A stretch of 16,111 nt of DNA from Sporothrix humicola (Eukaryota > Ascomycota > Sordariomycetes > Ophiostomatales > Ophiostomataceae): positions 1 through 16,111 of the forward strand of contig WNYE01000184.1 in assembly GCA_021396245.1 (NCBI GenBank), given 5' to 3'. The notes below the pieces were generated by a model. That model was not told where the DNA came from, did not search any database, and worked only from the letters and a program-made list of their open reading frames with translations. This document shows, piece by piece, positions 9,961 to 16,111 of the stretch (positions are counted from its first letter, which is position 1; every line of letters starts with the position of its first letter). Both the position numbers and the translations under genes were made by a program.

Positions 9961-11690
9961 TTATTTAAGTTATATTTTATTAAATAAAAAGTATTTACGA
10001 GTAATCTTTAATTTAATAATCGGTTTCACCGTATCGATAGTATTCTCCGATTAAAGTATAATTTATTTTTATACTACGTAATTTTTTTTTCGTATAAAAC
10101 TTTATATTACTTTTTCTTTTAAAATTAAAACGTAAAAGTTAACCTTAATTATTACCTCGATAGTTAAAGCGGCCTCGGTTACTTTTATAGTTAATAATAA
10201 AGTTTCCGTTACTTAAATTATTAAATTAACTTAAATTTTTTAATTATTTTAAATTAAAAGTAATTTACAGTTAAAAAAGGTTTAATTTTTCGTTATATTT
10301 ACGTTTATAACTTAAGTTAATTTTTTTATTAACAAAAAGAATTATAACTTAAATACGCTTTATATATAATAATAACTTTTTTTAAGTTTTAATGTTTTTA
10401 AAGTAATGTTAAGTTAAAGGCGTTTTAATATCGTTTCGTAAACTATTAACGAAACGGTTACGTTTAACCGAATCGAGTATAATATTTCTTTTTTATTTTT
10501 TAAACGTAAAAAAGTATATTACGAATTTTTACGGAGATTAATTAACGATTTAAATTATTAAAAATTATTTAATAAAAGTATTAACGTTAATTAATTATTT
10601 TTAAACGTTTTTTTATTTATTTTAATTTTTTTTTCGTTTACTTTAACCTTTTACTTTACTATTAGTTTAAATAATATAAAGTCGAATACTTTTACGATTC
10701 GAAGGTTATAATTTTTATAAACGGGTTTATAACTTCGAAAAACGTTTTTTAAACTTAAAAGTTAAGTTTTACACTTTTAATAAATAAAGTTTTTTTTTAA
10801 TAAAATAAGTTTTTTAATAATTACGCCCGGTTTACGTTTATTTTTTATAATCGTTATACGATTCGTAAATTATATTTTAAATAAAACGGTTTTATCGTTT
10901 AACGATACGTTTTAATTTAATTAAATAAGTTATAATTATACTTTATACCGTCGATTCAACGTTTTATTAAAGTAAACGTATTTTAACCGCGGTTAAAACG
11001 GGAATTAAAAGTTAAACTTAATTATTTATTTCGGCGGTAACTTTAATTTAAATATTAAGTTCGTCGACTTTAACCCGTAGTTAAATCACCGTTTAAACGT
11101 TAACTTATATACTTTTAATTTTTATAATATCCACGATTAACGTTTAAACGTTTATTATTTAAAACGATACGTACTTAATTAATTCGTAAACTTTTATAAC
11201 TTTAAACTTTTTTTATCTTTAACGGATAATATACGTAAACGTTAAGTTAATTTAACGTACGTTTAACGTATTAGACTTTTTTTAAAAGTAAGTATTTAAT
11301 ACCTTTTTAACTTTAATACTTCCGTTATATAACTTATCGAAGACGTTTTTAATATAAACTAAAATCGCCTTAACTTTAATAAAAGCCCGTGAAAAAGAAT
11401 ACCCGGCTCGAATAAATAAACTTTAAGTCGCTCCTTTAATATAGTCGACGATAGTTATAATAAAAACTTAACTCGGTACCGTTTTAACGGCGATAGAAGT
11501 ATAACTCGGCTTAACCTTAACTTTAATAAACGGGGCAAGATTAATAAAAGTATTCTTTATTATAACGTACAAGTTTTTTATAAAAGAAGTTATTTTAAAA
11601 ATAAACGAGGTGTTTCGGTTACGAGTCGTAAAGTTTACAGTATAAGAACGGGTAATACGTACGTTTAATATCTTCTTAATCTTTCTTTTT
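9961..11690 (-). pseudogene. gag: Inner element gag relic with proline-rich N-terminus
   Basis: Read on the minus strand from about 11690, a frame begins E-R-L-R-R-Y and shows T-P-R-L, L-L-I-L-P-R-L-L-K-L-R, S-P-L-K-R-Y-R and similar pieces. These become strongly Pro/Arg/Lys-rich if Leu codons CTA/CTT/TTA are taken as RIPped Pro codons. A more mixed, basic section follows (S-V-K-D-K-K-S about 11210). The position, directly inside the 5' LTR and upstream of protease on the same strand, makes it gag, the RNA-packaging shell protein. No zinc knuckle is visible. The start codon is not preserved as ATG, and the gag/pol border is approximate. Confidence 0.65.
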
Positions 11691-11718
11691 AATAATTAAA
11701 AAGTAAAAAATTTAAAAT

Positions 11719-12188
11719 TATTAATAATAACATTAAATTAAAAAAAAAATCAATCGACAAAAAAAAAGTTACAAAAAGTTATATATAATATCGTCGAACA
11801 AACAGTAATTTTATAATAAAATTAAATTTTAAAAGATTTAAAAAAGAGTCAAAAGAGACTCGCCAAACTATAAAAATAAAAAAAGGAAGAGTTTAACCCG
11901 CGTTAAGCCCGAGAGGGTCTAACGCGTATCGCCTTTACCTTAGTAATAACCCCTTCGAAGGCGGAGGCCTTATAACTAAGCTTATAATTAACACGTCCGT
12001 TTATATAACTTAAGCCTTATAACCTTAAGGTTTTATAACTTAAGCTGGGGCCCCTTCGTAAGTGAATCGGGTGTGGCTTGTAACAGTTACCCCACTGTAC
12101 CTCTTGTGTGGCCCGAGCTTTGTGGTCTCGAGGCCTTATGGCTTGGCTTAGGCCCCCATCGTAGGTGAATCGGGTGTTGTTCGTAATA
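11719..12188 (-). repeat. Right LTR (5' LTR) of the inner element
   Basis: Partner of 3947-4417. Read on the minus strand it begins TATTACGAACAACACCC (ancestrally TG...) and would hold the element's promoter. The segment from about 12045 to 12187 is GC-richer and keeps many TG and CA sites, unlike the rest of the window, while 11733-11890 is strongly G-to-A mutated. RIP is therefore very uneven within this one LTR. Confidence 0.93.
11998..12188 (-). repeat. Tandem duplication (period 103 bp) inside the inner LTR
   Basis: Unit A (11998-12085) and unit B (12101-12188) align at an offset of exactly 103 bases. For example cgtaagtgaatcggg at 12057 matches cgtaggtgaatcggg at 12160, and tttatataact at 12000 matches cttgtgtggcc at 12103. 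The differences are nearly all RIP-type, with the left half of A mutated and B spared. The left LTR has the same duplication (cgtaaataaa at 4286 and 4389, again 103 apart), so it predates insertion. On the minus strand the repeats lie at the start of U3, where repeated promoter elements are common. Confidence 0.8.
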
Positions 12189-12193
12189 TATTT
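12189..12193. repeat. Right target-site duplication of the inner element (tattt)
   Basis: Partner of cattt at 3942-3946. Removing 3947-12193 rejoins the outer pol gene at the transition from RT connection to RNase H, which independently supports the boundary. Confidence 0.8.
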
Positions 12194-14463
12194 TAAAAGG
12201 TTTTTATCTTTTATTATTTTAATCTTTATCTTTTTATCCGTATAAAGATTAATGTTTTTATTTTTATAATAATTAATATTTTGTTTTAATAAAATAAAAA
12301 TAAAAAATAATACCTCGTAATATATTAATTTAAAAAGTTTATTAACGTAAAACTACGTTATAAAACCTTTAATTAAAAGTTTATAATTATCGTTATATTT
12401 TTTAAAAAATAACGATATTATTTAAAAAAATTTATATACTTAATAAAAGTTTTTACAAATTACGTTAACTTATAAACTTTTATTTAATAAATTAAATTAA
12501 ATTACCGGTAAACCCGTTAATATATATATTTTAATTTATTTAATTTTATTATTAATTACTGGTTAAAGGTTAAAAATTTTATAAATAAACCGTTACGAAA
12601 GTTTAATTATTAAAACGAAAAAAATATTAATAATTATTTTTTTTTTTTTATAACCGGTTAATAAAATTAAAAAAAACCACCGTTTTAATAATCGTTACTT
12701 TAATCTTTATAAATAAAGAAACTTATAATTAATAGTTTAAAAAGTCCGTTTAAATACACCGCTATTAAAGAGATTTTTTTAAATAAATTATTCCGTGTAA
12801 TATTATTATATAAACTGTATAAAACGATCTTTTTAAAGACTTTAAAACTTTTAAACCGTTTACGGTACTTATTTTCGACGTTTAAACTAAAGATAAATTT
12901 TATTAAAAACGTTTTTAAAAAGTAAAGTAACTTTTTAAGTTAAAAAAAAAACCTTTAAATATACGTTAGTCGTTAAACCGGAATAAATTCTTTTATTCTT
13001 ATAAGTTTATTTTTATATTTAAAAAAAAATCTTTAAAGAAAAAAATTATCCGTTTATATTATAATAATTTAATTGTTGGTTATTTTAAAATAAAACGTAC
13101 GATTAAATTATTATAACGTAAATTCTTTTAACGTAACTTTAATAAAGATATTAAAAAATTTATTAACTTTTACTACTTTTATTAATTATTTAAATTTTAA
13201 CGTTATAGGCCGTACGGGTCTTTATAACTTTTATTAACCTTAAAAAAACCGTAATAATAAATTTCCGTTAACTTTATTATAAAGTTACCCCTTATACACT
13301 TAAGTAATTAAAATATTAACTTAATAATAATAATAATAAATAAATTAACAAAATTTATTATTTTTATTTTTATTTACACTATTATAAATACGGCGGAATT
13401 CGTGTTTATTTTTAATAAATATATTTTTTTAATATTTAAACTTTTTAAAAGTATCGTTTTTAATCGTAGTTTATTATTTATTAATATTTTTTAAACCTAA
13501 ATTTATAAAACCTTAAGTATTAAACGGCGGTTTTTTATAACCTTTTACTTTTAAATAAATAACCAAATAAAAACTATAAACTAAATTATAAAATAATACC
13601 TTAAAAGTTATATTAAAAACTTTTTAAAATTATAACTTAAACTATTACGTACTACGTAATTCGTTTATAATAACGTGGTAAATAACTTTATAAATAAAAC
13701 ACCGTATATAATATTAATAATAATAAACTTTAATTTTACTTTACACTTCGAAAGTAAAACGTTTTTAAAAAGGGTACCCGTTACGATATAAAAAAAAGTT
13801 TTATTCGATAAAATTTAAAAAAAAGTAAAAAAAAAATTATTAAAAGTAAAAGTAATATAAAAAAAGTATACGGATACTAAAAGGAAGTTAATATTTTTTA
13901 AAAAAAGTTAATTAGTTCTTTTATTAATAAAAAACTTACGTTTAATTAATAAAAAGTTTACAACGCGATTTATTAAATTATTCCAAGTATTAAAAAAGAT
14001 TAAAAAACAAGTTTACCGTTTAACTTTCTTTAAAAAGTATAAACGTTTATATAATGTTTTTCTAGTCTCTTTATTAAAACTTTACAAAGATCGCGATAAT
14101 AGTATAAAACGTAATAAAGAAATATTAATACCGGATTTAAAAAAAAACTTAAACGAATAAAAGGTTAAAAAGATTCTTTAACGAAAGGTATATTAAAAGA
14201 AAATTTATTTTTTTATTAAGTAGACCGGTTAACCTTTAAAGTTTAATTAATAAGTTAAAAAAGAAAACTTATACGCTTTAAACTTACTACGGGATTTTAA
14301 AGTATATTATAAAGTAAAAAAAAAACGGAAATTTTAAAAAAAATAAATACTAAAAAATAAATTTATTATAATTCTTATATTATAAAAAGAGAGGAAACCC
14401 TCCGGAAGATTTAAAAAAAAAAAAAACATTAACTCCGACTTATACTTTATCTTAATAACCTAA
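12194..14463 (+). pseudogene. pol: Outer Ty3/gypsy pol relic, 3' part: RNase H, integrase and chromodomain
   Basis: Continuation of the RT gene after the inner insertion. RNase H begins with F-N-L-Y-L-F-I-R-I-K-I-N-V-F, matching H-F-D-P-x-L-P-I-R-I-E-T-D-A-S, with the first catalytic Asp now AAT at 12251-12253. The integrase linker motif R-Y-R-P-Y-G-S-L-x-L-L lies near 13200. The core has V-F-N-R-S-L-L-F-I (family V-S-D-R-G-x-x-F) with its Asp now AAT at 13462-13464, then R-R-F-F-I-T-F-Y-F-x-I-N-N-Q at 13525-13570 (family S-T-A-F-H-P-Q-T-D-G-Q). The C-terminus has R-L-Y-N-V-F-L-V-S-L-L at about 14044-14076 (family H-x-V-F-H-V-S-L-L). A chromodomain follows at about 14155-14300, including Y-F-F-I-K-stop-T-G-stop-P, where both stops replace Trp. 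The frame from about 13380 to the TAA at 14461 is continuous apart from RIP-type stops. Chromodomains direct insertion toward heterochromatin. RNase H is in a different frame, so an indel lies between. Confidence 0.9.
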
Positions 14464-14479
14464 ATATAAAAACCTTTTG

Positions 14480-15925
14480 TTTTAATTTATAAAACTATAA
14501 CTATCCGGCCTTAAACATTTATTTTAATACCCCGGTACCTAAAAAAACACCGTTTAAAAATTAAATATATATTACAATAACTCGTTGTTAACTTCGAAAA
14601 ACTTAGACTAAAACAGCTTTAACACGTTTTCTTTAAACAACGTATAGTTAACGTAAAAAGAATAATATAAAAGGTTACCGTTATTAAAACGAAAAAAAAC
14701 CTTAACTCTCGTAAAAAACCCTTTACAACGTATATCGTTACACACTTAATTAACTTTAACGTAATATATAACGTAGTCTTAAAAAAATAATTAATATTAA
14801 AAGAAAAAAAAAAAAATAATATATTAAAGAATAAAAACTTACCTTTGTTTTATTATTTACGATTTAATAATTAATTATATACTTTAATATATAAGTTTTT
14901 ACGAAAACATTTAACTTTAAGTAATAAAAGTACACTTACTAAACACCTTTAAAAAAGGTACCGAAAACGTAAACGGTTAAATTTTTTATAAAAATAAAAA
15001 ATAAAAGTATTTTATTAAAGTTACCGATTATTAATCCCGGTAATTATCGTTATTAAAAAAATTATAAAAAAAAAAATGGAATTAAAAGATTAAAAAAAAA
15101 AAACTTACCGGTTAATAAACTTTTTTTTTATATTTATTTACTTTATACTTATAACTTTTACTTTTATACCGAGTTTAAGTACTCGAGTAATTAAAGTTTA
15201 ACGGTATATTAACGGACTAAACGAGGTTAATTTAAAAATAGTATACGTAAGTACGAGGATAAAAAGTTTAAAAAGATTAAACTTACGTATAAACTTAATA
15301 TAGTTTTTAAAAAATATAATCGTATTAAAAGACTAAAGTTTTTACGCGACGAAAAAAAACGTAAATAACGTTTTTAATAAACTTATCTTTATTATTAAAA
15401 TCGTTAAACGTAAAAACTAATATAATAAAAGGTTATTTTTAAAAAAATTAAAAAAAAACTTTAACTATTAACTACGAAACTTAACGGTTAACTTAAACGC
15501 TCGATTAAGTAATATAACGTTTAACTTTAACTAAAATATTAAAAAAAGTTACCTTAACGATATCGTCGTCGTCGTCGAAATTTTTATAAATATTATCGTA
15601 TTAAATAAAAACTTACGACGGAATATAATTAAAATTTTAACTAAAGTCGTCGTAGTCTTTATCGTTTAACTCTTTAACTTATTCTTCGATTAATTTTTTA
15701 TAAAAACGTTTACGCTTTTTATTAAAAGTTATAATAACGGTAAATATACTTTTAAACGTAACAACGGACGTGTATTTAAAAACAACGACGGGAGTACCTT
15801 TAAAAACGGCGGTGTTAAAACTATTTACGCTTAATATAATAAGTATCGTTTAAGTACGTTGTTTTTTAGTAACGGGTTTAAATATTTTACGATTAAGAAA
15901 GTTTTTTTTAAACTTGTAAAAAACG
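14480..15925 (-). pseudogene. Possible intron-bearing gene relic of unknown function
   Basis: From about 15925 down to about 15110 one minus-strand frame stays coherent. It reads K-F-K-K-N-F-L-N, then a Val/Thr/Phe-rich part that looks like RIPped Ser/Thr/Ala/Pro sequence, K-K-R-K-R-F-Y-K-K-L-I-E-E (about 15700), and an acidic run F-D-D-D-D-D-I-V at about 15560-15583. It continues with a Gln-rich, possibly coiled-coil part (R-R-V-K-T-L-V-F about 15340). A GTAAGT donor lies at 15108-15103 and another at 14842-14837; the frame between them reads R-Y-L-F-x-R-C-L-V-S-V-L-L-L-L-K. From 14777 to about 14600 an open, Cys/Ser/Thr-rich stretch follows. RIP is milder in 14480-14780, where several CA/TG sites remain, as in single-copy DNA beside repeats. 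I recognise no family. It conflicts with the expected place of the outer element's 3' LTR, so part of it may be LTR sequence. Confidence 0.35.
14778..14842 (-). other. Candidate 65-bp spliceosomal intron
   Basis: On the minus strand AAAG|GTAAGTTTTT opens at 14842, followed by a pyrimidine-rich tract, an ATTAAT sequence near the end and TTTTTTTAAG at 14787-14778. Length and donor fit fungal introns. The acceptor ends in AAG, which is tolerated but less usual than CAG/TAG, and RIP of a CAG would have given TAG. The call is therefore tentative. Confidence 0.35.
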
Positions 15926-16111
15926 GTTATTAAACGTTTATTAAAAGTACCGTTATAATTTTTTAAAAGTATTTTATTTAAACGTTAAATATAATTAATT
16001 TAAAGTGTTTAAAAAGAAGTTTTATTTAAAAGAATACTTATTAAAAAAAGAATATAAATATAATATAATAAAAATAAAATTAATAAAAAAGTAAAAAAAA
16101 AAAAAGTAATA

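Larger units (their letters stand above)
3947..12188 (-). mobile_element. Inner Ty3/gypsy LTR retrotransposon, complete but heavily RIPped, nested in the outer pol
   Basis: Bounded by two direct LTRs (3947-4417; 11719-12188) and a 5-bp target-site duplication. The LTR ends now read TA...TA, as expected for TG...CA after RIP. All recognisable gag-pol domains lie on the minus strand: gag near 11690-9960, protease near 9870-9600, RT near 9100-8650, RNase H near 8400-8250, integrase near 7560-6650. The order PR-RT-RH-IN places it in Ty3/gypsy. The length of 8242 bp is long for a fungal gypsy element. The surplus is the roughly 2 kb between integrase and the left (3') LTR, which contains a plus-strand reading frame. 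Confidence 0.93.
1030..14463 (+). mobile_element. Outer Ty3/gypsy chromovirus, heavily RIPped and interrupted by a second element
   Basis: The coding core comprises gag (from about 1030), RT (about 3000-3900), then after removal of the insert RNase H (12200-12600), integrase (12700-14100) and chromodomain (14155-14300). Without the 8.2-kb insert the coding core is about 5.2 kb, normal for a chromovirus. A tail with G-N-P-P-E-D and a Lys-rich run precedes the stop at 14461. The outer limits are unknown because no LTR pair could be matched by eye between 1-1029 and 14464-16111. Possible reasons are independent heavy RIP of the two LTRs, loss of one LTR, or replacement of the right end. Confidence 0.8.

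Noticed and set aside
13190..13240. Reading of ggccgtacggg as the integrase D-R-G motif
   Set aside because: A neighbouring frame gives R-Y-R-P-Y-G-S-L, the linker after the zinc finger, and the true core motif is found at 13450-13480 in frame with the chromodomain.
464..14800. Candidate outer LTR pair (matches such as taataacc at about 551 and 14454)
   Set aside because: The matches are 8-10 bases with no colinear extension, not above chance in this composition.
1..16111. Mitochondrial, apicomplexan or AT-rich bacterial DNA
   Set aside because: The low G+C comes with selective loss of CA/TG, and stops sit at Gln/Trp positions of recognisable Ty3/gypsy proteins with transition-only LTR differences, so it is RIPped nuclear fungal DNA.

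Overview
This window looks like a repeat-rich, AT-rich block from a filamentous ascomycete (Pezizomycotina) that mutates its repeats by RIP (repeat-induced point mutation). CpA and TpG are almost absent over long stretches while CpG survives well. For example, 6541-6660 holds no CA and no TG but three CG. That is the CpA-to-TpA pattern of RIP, not CpG deamination and not ordinary AT-rich coding DNA. No intact gene is visible. What can be read are relics whose stop codons fall where CAA, CAG or TGG codons are expected. The species cannot be named from this.

The main structure is a nest of two Ty3/gypsy LTR retrotransposons in opposite orientations. The OUTER element lies on the + strand: a gag relic from about 1030, then reverse transcriptase (about 3000-3900), broken at 3946, resuming at 12194 with RNase H, integrase and a chromodomain, and ending near 14463. 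It is a chromovirus. Its LTRs could not be recognised by eye. The INNER element (3947-12188, minus strand, 8242 bp) sits inside the outer RNase H region. It has two LTRs of about 470 bp (3947-4417 and 11719-12188) and a 5-bp target-site duplication (cattt / tattt, differing by one RIP-type C-to-T). Its minus-strand order is 5' LTR (right), proline-rich gag, protease, RT, RNase H, integrase, 3' LTR (left).

Between the inner integrase and the inner 3' LTR lies a long PLUS-strand reading frame (about 4742-6195), antisense to gag-pol. It begins with Asn/Ser/Thr-rich sequence including a poly-Asn tract and ends in a more ordinary-looking domain. I do not recognise it, and it is the most unusual content here: an extra or captured antisense gene in a fungal retrotransposon.

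The flanks are less certain. Region 1-480 carries a possible pogo/Fot1-like transposase end. Region 481-1029 starts with a GC-richer, weakly RIPped island with an inverted repeat and a 59-bp-period direct repeat, possibly the outer element's 5' LTR or leader. From about 14480 to 15925 the minus strand shows a possible intron-bearing host-type gene relic (65-bp candidate intron at 14778-14842).

The two inner LTRs give a direct before/after view of RIP. The outer 140 bp of the right LTR keep most CA/TG sites that the left LTR has lost, and in the inner-facing part of the right LTR the two copies seem to have been mutated mainly on opposite strands.
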